Below are positions 25,647 through 34,532 of a stretch of DNA of 64,000 bases, piece after piece (position 1 is the stretch's first letter; every line of letters starts with the position of its first letter). The notes beneath the pieces are model-generated. The model worked only from the letters and a program-made list of their open reading frames with translations. It did no database searches and was not told where the DNA came from. The translations under genes were made by a program, and so were the position numbers. Origin of the DNA: JAABUE01 sp037440925 (GTDB lineage: Bacteria > Chloroflexota > Anaerolineae > Anaerolineales > Villigracilaceae); NCBI GenBank assembly GCA_037440925.1, contig JBBITF010000006.1, positions 17,818 through 81,817 on the forward strand, read 5' to 3'.

Positions 25647-27071
25647 ATGACTGCTCGAACCCGTCATGCGCCTCGTCTGGTCATTGCGGCGCCCCAGGGT
25701 CGAAGTGGAAAAACCACCCTGACCTTGGGATTGTGCGCCGCATTCAAAGCGCGCGCGCTGACCATCCAGCCCTACAAAAAAGGACCCGATTACATTGATC
25801 CCTCCTGGCTGAGTGAAGCCGCTGGAACCCTCTGCCGTTCCCTAGACCCTTTCTTTTACGAAAAGCCCGAAGAACTCTTACGGGCTTTTCTGCGCTCTGC
25901 TCCTCAAGATGGGGTGAGCCTGATCGAAGGCAATCACGGCTTGTTTGACTCCTTCGATGAAAGCGGACGAGGTAGCACGGCTGCGGTTGCGCGCACGTTG
26001 CAGGCTCCCCTCCTGTTGGTGATCAATGCCGCCCGCATGGGGCGCAGCGCCGCGGCCATCGTGCATGGCTGTCAAACCTTCGAGCCAGAAACGAACATCG
26101 CCGGCGTGGTTCTGAACAACGTAGCGCAAGGTCGCCACGAGGCCCGTATGCGCCAGGCCATTGAAAGTCGCTGCGGTGTGCCTGTATTGGGCGCCATTCC
26201 ACGCGACGAAACCCTGACCATCCCCGACCGTCACCTGGGATTGGTGCCTCGCGCCGAACAAGACGCGCTTCTTCCCGCCATCACAGCCTGCCGGCAGACT
26301 ATCGAGCGCTACCTCGACCTCGATGCTGTCCTGGCTATAGCCCGGGCTGCGCCTGCTTTACCCGCTCCCTCTCCGGCCTCCTCCGCGGCCCAGCCGGTCT
26401 CGCATCGGCCGCTCATCGGCGTCCTGCGCGACCGTGCCTTTACCTTCTACTACCCTGAAAATTTAGAAGCCCTGGAAGAAGCCGGTGCCGACCTGCTCTT
26501 CCTGGACGCTTTGCGTGACGCCGAATTGCCCCCTGTAGACGCCCTCTACATCGGCGGCGGCTTCCCCGAAATATTCATGGACGAGTTGTCTGCCAACGTT
26601 TCTCTGCGCCGCGCCATCCGCGAAGCCATCGAAAACGACTTGCCGGTCTACGCCGAATGCGGCGGCCTGATGTACCTCTCCCAGCGCATTGTGTGGGGCG
26701 AAAAATCGGCCGAGATGGTGGGCGCCTTGCCCTGCGAAATCGAAATGACCTCCAAACCCCAGGGACATGGCTACGTAACTGCCCAGGTGGAGGCCGAGAA
26801 TCCTTTTTTCTCGCCGGGCCTGCTCTTGCGTGGACATGAGTTCCACAACTCGCGGCTTGTAATGCTCCCTGGCAACCGCCTTGCAACGGCTTATCGCCTC
26901 TTGCGCGGCAATGGAGTAGGCGATGGCCGCGATGGGCTTCTTTACCGTAACACATTGGCTTCTTACACTCATTTGCATTCTGGCGGAGCGCCTGACTGGG
27001 CCGTTGGCCTGGTTCATCGGGCGCAGGTTTATCGAGAAAACCGCCTACAAGCAGAAATGGATAACAGATGA
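25647..27071 (+). CDS. dsrN: DsrN-like siroheme amidase (CbiA/CobB family)
   Basis: Glutamine-dependent amidotransferase related to cobyrinate a,c-diamide synthase. The N-terminal P-loop is APQGRSGKTT, followed by KKGPDYIDPSW and GNHGLFDS. The C-terminal class I glutaminase-type domain has IGGGFPEIF and the nucleophile motif YAECGGLMYL. In dsr operons this family (DsrN) makes the siroheme amide used by DsrAB. Since no other cobalamin genes are here, that role is more likely than cobalamin synthesis. Its stop overlaps the next gene by 4 bp. Confidence 0.82.
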   Translation: MTARTRHAPRLVIAAPQGRSGKTTLTLGLCAAFKARALTIQPYKKGPDYIDPSWLSEAAGTLCRSLDPFFYEKPEELLRAFLRSAPQDGVSLIEGNHGLFDSFDESGRGSTAAVARTLQAPLLLVINAARMGRSAAAIVHGCQTFEPETNIAGVVLNNVAQGRHEARMRQAIESRCGVPVLGAIPRDETLTIPDRHLGLVPRAEQDALLPAITACRQTIERYLDLDAVLAIARAAPALPAPSPASSAAQPVSHRPLIGVLRDRAFTFYYPENLEALEEAGADLLFLDALRDAELPPVDALYIGGGFPEIFMDELSANVSLRRAIREAIENDLPVYAECGGLMYLSQRIVWGEKSAEMVGALPCEIEMTSKPQGHGYVTAQVEAENPFFSPGLLLRGHEFHNSRLVMLPGNRLATAYRLLRGNGVGDGRDGLLYRNTLASYTHLHSGGAPDWAVGLVHRAQVYRENRLQAEMDNR

Positions 27072-28198
27072 GGCTGCCTCTCCTTTCCAATATTGGTAAT
27101 TTTTTCCCAAAATTGCGCTCGAAACCGGATGTCCAGGCCTCCAAAAAACGGCCGTTTAACGTCGTGCAAATCGAAATCACCAGTCGCTGCAGCACCGGCT
27201 GTGTCTTCTGCCCGCATGATGCTTTGTCTGACAAATGGATAGACGGGGACCTGTCGCCGCTCATGTATGAAGAATATATCGTCCCGCATCTGGATTTGTT
27301 CGATTTGGTGTACCTGCAAGGCTGGGGCGAACCTATGCTGCACCCCAACCTGTGGGATATGCTGGCCTCGGCTCAAGACAAGGGTTGCCGCACCGGCTTC
27401 ACCACCAACGGCGCCTGGCTGCAAAGCGAACAAAATCAGCGTCTGGTAGAGATGGGTGTGGATATGATTTCCGTCTCTTTTGCCGGGACGGCTGCTCCCA
27501 TTCACGAATCGCTGCGTACCAATTCTCAGTTTGCCGAACTGTGTAGCAATTTCGAGAGCCTGGCCAACCTCAAGAAACAACGCGGCGTGACCAAACCCTG
27601 GCTCGAATTGCATTTCCTGATGACCCGCGCCAATTTGAAAGAATTCCCTGGCCTGGTCGAACTGGCTGCCTCCCTAGGCGCGGATGAAGTAGTCGCCACC
27701 AACCTCACCTATTCCCCGAGCCTGGCGCTAGACCGGATGCACATCTTTGGCGAACAGCCTCTGCCTGAAGATGTCGAACTGATTCAGCGCGCCCAAGCCA
27801 ACGCTGAACGGCTGAACATTCCGCTGCGCGTTTACCCGCTCCAAACCGAACCCAATACCCTGGTCTGTGACGCTGACCCGCTCAATACCGTGTACGTCAA
27901 CCATCGCGGCGAGGTCTCCCCTTGTGTCTATCTGGGGCTAACAGTGCAGGGAAGGGTTCCGCGCTTCTATCAGGGCGAAGCTCACCCATTTGACGCCCTT
28001 TCCTTTGGAAATATTCAGACAGGTTTCTTGAAGGCGCTTCATGGAAAAGAGCGCGAGACCTTCCTGTCTGCTTTCAAACAACGCAATATGACCAGCGGCC
28101 CTCTGGCGATGCTTACCTACATGTCCGAACCAGGCCAGGCTGAATTGCCGCCTCCGCCTGTCCCTTGTCAGCATTGCTACAAAATGTTGGGCGTGTGA
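27068..28198 (+). CDS. Radical SAM/SPASM protein translationally coupled to dsrN
   Basis: A 376-residue radical SAM enzyme with C41, C45 and C48 (CSTGCVFC), a GGE-equivalent GWGEPMLHPN and the SAM-binding TTNGAWL. A C-terminal SPASM-like region binds further clusters (PNTLVCDADPLNTVYVNHRGEVSPCVYLG; final VPCQHCYKM). The ATG overlaps the dsrN stop (ATGA), so the two are made together. Its substrate is unknown; candidates are siroheme-amide or heme modification, or a peptide modification in a Dsr subunit. This pairing is an observation from the sequence; the function is inference. Confidence 0.85.
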   Translation: MRLPLLSNIGNFFPKLRSKPDVQASKKRPFNVVQIEITSRCSTGCVFCPHDALSDKWIDGDLSPLMYEEYIVPHLDLFDLVYLQGWGEPMLHPNLWDMLASAQDKGCRTGFTTNGAWLQSEQNQRLVEMGVDMISVSFAGTAAPIHESLRTNSQFAELCSNFESLANLKKQRGVTKPWLELHFLMTRANLKEFPGLVELAASLGADEVVATNLTYSPSLALDRMHIFGEQPLPEDVELIQRAQANAERLNIPLRVYPLQTEPNTLVCDADPLNTVYVNHRGEVSPCVYLGLTVQGRVPRFYQGEAHPFDALSFGNIQTGFLKALHGKERETFLSAFKQRNMTSGPLAMLTYMSEPGQAELPPPPVPCQHCYKMLGV

Positions 28199-28268
28199 AC
28201 GATCATGATCGCTCAACTCCCTACTTTTCTTTTGAGAGGACCTAAAATTTTTGTTGAAGAGGTTTCCA

Positions 28269-31127
28269 ATGCCAAACGATGCACAAAATAAGACAGCCAA
28301 GAACCAAGAGCAAGCCTGGCACGCGCTGCCTGTCGAGGAAGTGCTTCGCCACCTCGAAGTGCAGGAAAATGGATTGAGCGCCGAACAGGCTGCCCAACGT
28401 TTGAAACAATATGGACCGAACCAATTGCAGGAAGCGCCGCGCCCCACCTTTTGGCACATGCTGTGGGAGCAGTTGAACAACTTTGTGGTCATCCTGCTCA
28501 TCGTGGCATCCATTATTTCTGCCCTCTTGGGCGATTACGTGGAAGCCGCTGCCATCATGGCCATCGTCGCGCTGAATGCCGTTCTCGGCATCATTCAGGA
28601 ACAGCGCGCCGAAGAAGCCCTGGCGGCATTGAAAAAATTGGCCGCGCCCGATGCCCAGGTGCTGCGCGATGGCCGCCGGCAGACCATCCCGGCGCGCGAC
28701 CTGGTGCCCGGCGACATCGTCTTCCTGGAAGCAGGCAATTTCGTCCCGGCGGATGTGCGCCTGCTCGAGGCGGTCAACCTGCGCATCGAAGAGGCCTCCC
28801 TCACCGGCGAGTCCCTGCCGGTGCAGAAGAGCGCCGTTTCCATCATTGACAAGGATGTGCCGATTGGCGACCGCAAGAACACCGCCTTCATGGGGACGAC
28901 CGTTTCCTACGGGCGCGGACGCGGCGTGGTGGTCAGCACCGGGATGCGCACCCAGTTGGGCCTGATCGCCACCATGCTCCAGACCGTGGAAACAGAGGAA
29001 ACCCCGCTCCAGCGTCGCCTCGATCAGTTGGGCAAGACCTTGAGCATCGCCTCGCTCATCCTGGTTGCCATCGTCTTCGTGGTGGCTTTGCTCGATTACA
29101 CCAATATCAATTTGCTTTTCAGCGGGCCGCTGGATTACTTCAAATCCTATAGCCGCGAGATTACGGATGTGTTCATCATCGCGGTCAGTCTGGCGATTGC
29201 AGCCGTGCCAGAGGGCCTGCCGGCCGTTGTGACTATCAGCCTGGCGCTGGGTATGCGCGAGATGATCCGCCGTCACGCCCTCATCCGCAAACTGGCCTCT
29301 GTGGAGACGCTTGGCTCGGCCACCGTCATCTGTTCCGATAAGACCGGCACCCTGACTCAGAACGAGATGACCGTTACGCGCCTGTGGGCCGACGGCCAGT
29401 TCTTGCATGTCACCGGCACGGGCTACGTTCCGCAAGGAGAGTTTCAGGTGGATGGGAAGACAGTGGACATCAAGAACTATCCCGCCATCCTGACCTCCCT
29501 GTGGCTGGGCGTGCTGAACAACGACGCCGACATCGAGATTACCGGCGAGACTGAGGACGAAAAGACCTACCGCATCGTGGGCGATCCCACCGAGGGCGCG
29601 TTACTTGTGGCGGCGGCCAAAGCAGGCGCCTTCCACGTCGAGGTGAAGCAGGCCTACCCGCGTGAGAACGAAGTGCCGTTCGACTCGGAACGCAAGCGTA
29701 TGATCACCATCCACGATGTAAGCCAACCGCGCCCGGAGGATATTTCCCCCTTTTATGACAACAAGATGAAGGATTGGGAGGTGATTGCCGTCAAAGGCGC
29801 GCCCGACATCGTGCTGGGATTGTGTTCCCATTACCAGACGATGGATGACAAATCGAAACCGCTGACCGAAGAACAGCGCCAGCGCATCTTAGCCGCCAAC
29901 GACGAGATGACGAAAGATGCTCTGCGCGTGCTGGGCGTGGCTTACCGCATCGTAAAAGAAGTGCCACAGACGGCTGACGGCTTGAAACCCGAAGAACTGG
30001 AAAAAGACCTGGTCTTCGTCGGCCTCTTGGGCATGATTGACCCGGCGCGTTTAGAAGTCAAACCTGCGCTCGAACAGGCGCGCCAGGCCGGCATCCGCAC
30101 CGTCATGATCACCGGCGACTATCCTAACACCGCGCGCGCCATCGCCGAATCCATCGGCCTGATGAAGCGCCGCACGCGCGTGCTGACCGGCGCCGAAGTA
30201 GACAAAATGTCTGACGATGGGTTGCGCGACGTCATCGAGGAGACGGCCGTCTTTGCGCGCGTCTCGCCGGAACACAAGATGCGCATCGTGGACGCGCTGC
30301 AAGCCAATGGCGAAGTGGTCGCCATGACCGGCGACGGCGTCAACGATGCCCCGGCCATCAAGCGCGCCGACATCGGCGTAGCCATGGGCATCACCGGCAC
30401 CGACGTGGCCAAGGAAACCGCCGACATGGTGTTGACCGACGACAATTACGCCAGCATCGTCTCGGCGGTCGAGCAGGGACGCATCATTTACAGCAACATC
30501 CGTAAATTTGTATATTATCTGCTTTCCTGCAATGTGGCAGAAATCCTGGTCATCTTCCTGGGTACGCTCATCTCGAAGAGCTCTCCTCTCACGGCTATCC
30601 AATTGCTCTGGCTCAACTTGGTGACCGACGGCGCCCCTGCTTTGGCCCTGGCCACGGAAAAGGGAGATCCAGACATTATGTCTCGTTTACCCCGTCCAAA
30701 GAATGAACCCATTATCAATCGTTTCATGCAATTGGGCATTCTTGTCCAAACGCTTGCCATTACCAGCGTGACGCTGGGGGCCTACTTCTTGGGGTTGAAA
30801 CTTCACCCCGAACAGCCCGAGTTTGCAGAAGCCATGGCGTTCGTTACCTTGTCACTCTCTGAACTGGCGCGCGCTTTTACGGCTCGCTCGGAATACTACC
30901 CCTTGTTCAAAATCGGGGTGTTCACGAACCGCAATATGAACCTGGCGATTCTACTTTCGGCCGCTTTGATCTTTGCGGTCATCTACATCCCATTCTTCAA
31001 CCCCATTTTCAATACCGTTCCGCTAGGCTGGCAACAATGGGAAGTGTTGCTGCCTTTGCTCCTGGTGCCATCCCTGGCTGCTGAGATACTCAAGTATATC
31101 CATCAAAAAACTCGGAAACAGGATTGA
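28269..31127 (+). CDS. P2-type (calcium-type) cation-transporting P-type ATPase
   Basis: A 952-residue membrane pump. Visible landmarks are SLTGESLPV (actuator), PEGLPAVVTISLALG (M4), the phosphorylation site CSDKTGTLTQNEMTV, KGAPDIVL (nucleotide binding), MITGDYPNTA and MTGDGVNDAPAIKRADIG (hinge), and the six C-terminal helices with LWLNLVTDGAPALALA. The architecture fits SERCA/PMCA-like bacterial Ca2+ or Mn2+ pumps. ATG 28269 has GAAGAGG in front; the TTG at 28251 is less likely. It is 70 bp after the radical SAM gene and may belong to the end of the operon. A strong terminator follows. Confidence 0.93.
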   Translation: MPNDAQNKTAKNQEQAWHALPVEEVLRHLEVQENGLSAEQAAQRLKQYGPNQLQEAPRPTFWHMLWEQLNNFVVILLIVASIISALLGDYVEAAAIMAIVALNAVLGIIQEQRAEEALAALKKLAAPDAQVLRDGRRQTIPARDLVPGDIVFLEAGNFVPADVRLLEAVNLRIEEASLTGESLPVQKSAVSIIDKDVPIGDRKNTAFMGTTVSYGRGRGVVVSTGMRTQLGLIATMLQTVETEETPLQRRLDQLGKTLSIASLILVAIVFVVALLDYTNINLLFSGPLDYFKSYSREITDVFIIAVSLAIAAVPEGLPAVVTISLALGMREMIRRHALIRKLASVETLGSATVICSDKTGTLTQNEMTVTRLWADGQFLHVTGTGYVPQGEFQVDGKTVDIKNYPAILTSLWLGVLNNDADIEITGETEDEKTYRIVGDPTEGALLVAAAKAGAFHVEVKQAYPRENEVPFDSERKRMITIHDVSQPRPEDISPFYDNKMKDWEVIAVKGAPDIVLGLCSHYQTMDDKSKPLTEEQRQRILAANDEMTKDALRVLGVAYRIVKEVPQTADGLKPEELEKDLVFVGLLGMIDPARLEVKPALEQARQAGIRTVMITGDYPNTARAIAESIGLMKRRTRVLTGAEVDKMSDDGLRDVIEETAVFARVSPEHKMRIVDALQANGEVVAMTGDGVNDAPAIKRADIGVAMGITGTDVAKETADMVLTDDNYASIVSAVEQGRIIYSNIRKFVYYLLSCNVAEILVIFLGTLISKSSPLTAIQLLWLNLVTDGAPALALATEKGDPDIMSRLPRPKNEPIINRFMQLGILVQTLAITSVTLGAYFLGLKLHPEQPEFAEAMAFVTLSLSELARAFTARSEYYPLFKIGVFTNRNMNLAILLSAALIFAVIYIPFFNPIFNTVPLGWQQWEVLLPLLLVPSLAAEILKYIHQKTRKQD

Positions 31128-31134
31128 CTTAACG

Positions 31135-31176
31135 AACGTCCCGAAGGTTCCAAAACCTTCGGGACGTTTTATTTTG
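31135..31176 (+). terminator. Intrinsic terminator after the P-type ATPase gene
   Basis: AACGTCCCGAAGGTT (31135-31149) pairs perfectly with 31154-31168 around loop CCAA, followed by TTATTTTG. The stem sequence resembles the dispersed CCGAAG-type hairpins in this window, so a repeat may have been co-opted. Confidence 0.88.
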
Positions 31177-31197
31177 TTCGGGAAATCCCCGGCTATT

Positions 31198-33003
31198 CTA
31201 CTCGCCCGTCAAACCGGCCAGCGTCCCATTCAGGTCTTCCTGGTAGGTGGTGTGACAGGTGCTGCAAAGCGCCAGTTGGGGCTTGTTTTGTTCGACGGCT
31301 TGCTGTTGGTGGCAGGTCAGGCAGCGGCCGTGCATGGCGTCTTTGTAACCGGGCGCCATGGCTTCAAATACAGTTTGGCCTTCGGCAGGCGTCATGGTCT
31401 CATGGCAATCCTGGCAGATCGCTGACGTTAACCGAATGTGTTCCTGTGCATGGCATTCCTGGCAACTTGCGTTCCCGCCCAGTTCCTGCTGGTGCAGGCT
31501 GTGATCGAAGATCGAAGCCGGGCGATAATAATCGGTGTGACAGGCCGAACATGCCGTCGCTTCATCGTTTGGGCGGTCCAGGTGATGGCAAACCTGGCAG
31601 TTGCTCTCGCCGGTGGCCTTATTCATCAAACGTTCCTGGTGCTCCAGATGGGGAAAATTGACTACATAGCCGCTGCGGTTGCCGTCTATTTGCAGCGGTT
31701 CCCAGCCTCTAGCCTCCATGACCGGCGTGGCAGGCGGCTGCGCTTTGACAATCAACACCGGCACCGCCAGCGCCATGACGAAGACGGCCAGACGGCTGCG
31801 ATGCGCGACGATGGCCCTCAGCCACGAGCCTTGACCGGCCAACCAGGTCGCCCTGGCGGGCGCCGCCGCTTCTTCCTCCGCTTCGGCCTGCTTGCCGAAC
31901 AATTGCAGATTCTCGGCGAAGAACAGGTACAGCAAGAACGCCGCCGACGGGATGGCGAAGGCGATGGCCGTTTCGCCCAGCGAAGGGGTATAGGCTGTAC
32001 CCGCCGCCCGGTACATGGTGAACATGCTCAGCGACATGCGCTGGCTCATGATGCCCAGAATGCCCAGCACGGCGCCGGTCAGCAGGCCCTCGCGCCTCTC
32101 TCGTGTCTTTTTGATGCTGAACAGGACAATGGGAAGCACCCCGCACAACAGGATTTCGGCCAGGAATAAAATGCTTTGCCAGGAACCATCCAGCGCGCCG
32201 GGCAGCACCCCGCGCAGAACCTGGTCGCCCAGGCGCAGCAGCAAGTACAGTCCCAGCGGCAGGGGCGTCCACTTTCCCAAAGTGGTCAGGATGTCGAAGT
32301 GCATCCCGCGTTTGAACCAGCGCTCGACAAAGAAGCCTTCTACAATTAACGCCATCATGCCGGCTGCAATGGCGCTGGTGAAGAACAGGTAAGGCAGCCA
32401 GGGACTATACCACAGCGGGTGGACGCGATGCGGCATGATGAGGAACAGCGATCCCAGCGAGGACTGGTGCAAAGTAGATAGAACGATGCCGGCAATCACC
32501 AGCGGCAGGGTGAACTTGTGAAGCCAGTGCAGCAGGGTCTTGAAGAGCGGGTGGCGGAACCAGGGATGTTCCAGGATGACCGGAGAAAACTCCAGCACCA
32601 GCACCGAGAAATACAGCATCACACACCAGGCAATCTCGAACATGACCGAGTGATGCTGCCAACTGATGATGGGCATGTAAATGTGCCAGGGCAGGCCCAG
32701 GTCGAAAATCAGGGAGACGATGAATGAGCCGTAGCCCAGCAGAGCCACCAAAATCGCCCGCCGCAAGATGGGGCGGAAGAATTCCAGGTGGAAAATGTAC
32801 ACCAGTGCCGCCAGGGTGAAGCCGCCGCCGGCGATGGCGACGAACACCAGTTTGAAAGCGATCCACAGCCCCCAGGGGGCAGAGTCATTGAGTCCGGTAG
32901 CGGCCCCAAGTCCGGCAGCGAAGCGAATGATAGAGGCCACCAGGCCCGCCAGGGCGATGGCCCACAATCCATCTTTGATCCAAGTGCGCGTAGTCGTGTT
33001 CAC
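31198..33003 (-). CDS. NrfD/HybB-type quinone subunit fused to a hexaheme cytochrome c
   Basis: A 601-residue fusion. Residues 1-370 form an NrfD-family membrane domain with about ten helices (WGLWIAFKLVFVAIAGGGFTLAALVYIFH is HybB/HmcC-like). Residues 404-420 add a further helix, and residues 440-601 form an exported multiheme domain with six CXXCH motifs at 469, 485, 514, 530, 561 and 580 and many extra His for bis-His ligation. In Hmc-type complexes these are two separate proteins (HmcC and the HmcA cytochrome). GTG start at 33003 with GAGGAGC upstream, one base after the preceding gene. It should link menaquinone to periplasmic electron carriers. Confidence 0.9.
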   Translation of the reverse strand: MNTTTRTWIKDGLWAIALAGLVASIIRFAAGLGAATGLNDSAPWGLWIAFKLVFVAIAGGGFTLAALVYIFHLEFFRPILRRAILVALLGYGSFIVSLIFDLGLPWHIYMPIISWQHHSVMFEIAWCVMLYFSVLVLEFSPVILEHPWFRHPLFKTLLHWLHKFTLPLVIAGIVLSTLHQSSLGSLFLIMPHRVHPLWYSPWLPYLFFTSAIAAGMMALIVEGFFVERWFKRGMHFDILTTLGKWTPLPLGLYLLLRLGDQVLRGVLPGALDGSWQSILFLAEILLCGVLPIVLFSIKKTRERREGLLTGAVLGILGIMSQRMSLSMFTMYRAAGTAYTPSLGETAIAFAIPSAAFLLYLFFAENLQLFGKQAEAEEEAAAPARATWLAGQGSWLRAIVAHRSRLAVFVMALAVPVLIVKAQPPATPVMEARGWEPLQIDGNRSGYVVNFPHLEHQERLMNKATGESNCQVCHHLDRPNDEATACSACHTDYYRPASIFDHSLHQQELGGNASCQECHAQEHIRLTSAICQDCHETMTPAEGQTVFEAMAPGYKDAMHGRCLTCHQQQAVEQNKPQLALCSTCHTTYQEDLNGTLAGLTGE

Positions 33004-33004
33004 G

Positions 33005-33796
33005 TTATTGCTCCTCGGTGGGTTGACTCTGGCGCGCTTTTTGCGCCGCCTGTGCCTGCATACGCCGTTCGATAATCCAGAACAGTCCGGTCATCAAACC
33101 CGCGGTGCCAATGGTAATGGCGGGTACCTTGCTTAGCCACTCCCAGGTCAGTTCTGGCATGGGCTTCTGGATAGGAGCGCCGTGATAGCCCAGGAAATCT
33201 AACGGAACGTGGGAAATGTACATTACGGCTGTGCCGCCGACTTCCTGCGCGCCATAGACGATGGGCAGATATTTGTGCGGGGCTTCCTGGATGCGCTGGT
33301 TGGCGATTTCGAGCAGTTCGCTCCTTTCGCCAAAGGTCAGCACCTTTTCAGGGCAGGTTTCTACACAGGCGGGCAGTTGTCCCTGTTGGATGCGGCCATA
33401 GCATAACGTACATTTCTGCACCAACGGCGCGGGGGAGTCCCATTCGTAGCGCGGAATGCCAAAGGGACAGGCCATCATGCAATAGCGGCAGCCCATACAC
33501 TTTTGGCTATCGTAGATCACTGCCCCTTCGGGCGTGCGGTACATGGCGCCGACCGGGCAGGCCGAGACGCAGGCCGGTTCCAGACAGTGGCGACAGAATT
33601 TTCGCACGAAGCCGCCTTCGGGGCTTTCGACAATGGACGACCAGCGGCGCGCCGACAAGCCATCGGGAGATTGCTGCGGCAGGTATTCGAGCGCGCCCAG
33701 GTGGTTGACTTCGGCGCAGGCCTCCACGCATTGATTACAACCCGTACAGCGGGTGACATCCACTAAAATACCAACTTGTTTTATCGTGCCGCTCAT
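33005..33796 (-). CDS. Membrane-anchored polyferredoxin (HmcB/HybA-like)
   Basis: A 263-residue protein with four [4Fe-4S] cysteine groups (CTGCNQCVEAC, CRHCLEPACVSACP, CMGCRYCMMACP, CTLCYGR...CVETCPE) and a C-terminal transmembrane helix (about residues 225-243), as in HmcB and HybA. No N-terminal signal peptide or Tat motif is visible, which is unusual if it faces outward; it may face the cytoplasm or be exported by another route. Its start overlaps the preceding gene by 4 bp. Confidence 0.88.
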   Translation of the reverse strand: MSGTIKQVGILVDVTRCTGCNQCVEACAEVNHLGALEYLPQQSPDGLSARRWSSIVESPEGGFVRKFCRHCLEPACVSACPVGAMYRTPEGAVIYDSQKCMGCRYCMMACPFGIPRYEWDSPAPLVQKCTLCYGRIQQGQLPACVETCPEKVLTFGERSELLEIANQRIQEAPHKYLPIVYGAQEVGGTAVMYISHVPLDFLGYHGAPIQKPMPELTWEWLSKVPAITIGTAGLMTGLFWIIERRMQAQAAQKARQSQPTEEQ

Positions 33797-34497
33797 ATTT
33801 TCCTCCCTTCGGGGCCATGAAGCGCTTGCACGGCTTTGCTGCCGGCTTGTGGGACGAAGTGCCAGGCAATTTCTGTGCTGAGGCGGATGAGGGGGAAGAG
33901 GACACAGTGGGCGATTTTGGTGAATGGCGTGACGAGCAGAAGAGCCATTCCATTCAGCGTGTGGAACAGCATTAGGCCGTTGTAAGGGATGGGGTTCCAG
34001 GGCTGCCCGGCAATGTAGCCGGAGAGGAAGATGTTGAAAATGAGTAACAACAGCACATAGTCGGCTGTCTTGCTCAAACGCCGCGAGGCCGGAACATACA
34101 GCCTGAACAGCAGCAACAGGCTGACCCCGACGATGCTGATGAGGGTCAGCACGTCTAGCACCGGCTTCGAGATGGCAAACCAGGCAATCCCGATGTTGTC
34201 CTTCAGAATGTCCAGGTGATTACGCAGGAAGAGGGACACAACCAGGATGCCGACGTGTAAGCCAAAAGAGGCAAAACTATAAGCGGCGCGGTTACGGTGC
34301 AGGCGGTTGAAGGGGAACAGCCATGAGAATGTCTGCACGACGATCTGCCGCATAGGAAGGCGGCGATCGCCGGCGCGGCGGATGGCTGTAACCATATCCC
34401 AAACGGTCAAGGCAACCAGCCGCAGCAATGCCAGCGCGACCAGCGTCGCTACAAAGAAAAAGGCAGGGCCTTTGGCAAGCATCAACCAGGTTGGCAT
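33793..34497 (-). CDS. DsrM/HmcE-like NarI-type cytochrome b
   Basis: A 234-residue integral membrane protein with five helices and an N-terminal loop PFNRLHRNRAAYSFASFGLHVGI typical of the NarI/DsrM/HmcE group; His residues in FGLHVGI and LFHTLNG are candidate heme ligands. A TAGGAGG site precedes the ATG. It pairs with the downstream-encoded polyferredoxin and the HdrD-like protein, giving a second DsrMK-like pair. Confidence 0.83.
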   Translation of the reverse strand: MPTWLMLAKGPAFFFVATLVALALLRLVALTVWDMVTAIRRAGDRRLPMRQIVVQTFSWLFPFNRLHRNRAAYSFASFGLHVGILVVSLFLRNHLDILKDNIGIAWFAISKPVLDVLTLISIVGVSLLLLFRLYVPASRRLSKTADYVLLLLIFNIFLSGYIAGQPWNPIPYNGLMLFHTLNGMALLLVTPFTKIAHCVLFPLIRLSTEIAWHFVPQAGSKAVQALHGPEGRKI

Positions 34498-34532
34498 ATC
34501 GAAAAGAGCCTCCTACTCATTAAAGTTGGATA

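Noticed and set aside
25647..27071. Cobalamin biosynthesis cobyrinate diamide synthase
   Set aside because: No other cobalamin genes in the window; position inside the dsr operon favours the DsrN role, though the family cannot be separated by sequence reading alone.
28242..29435. Minus-strand open frame (397 codons) opposite the P-type ATPase
   Set aside because: Antisense shadow; the ATPase on the plus strand is unambiguous.
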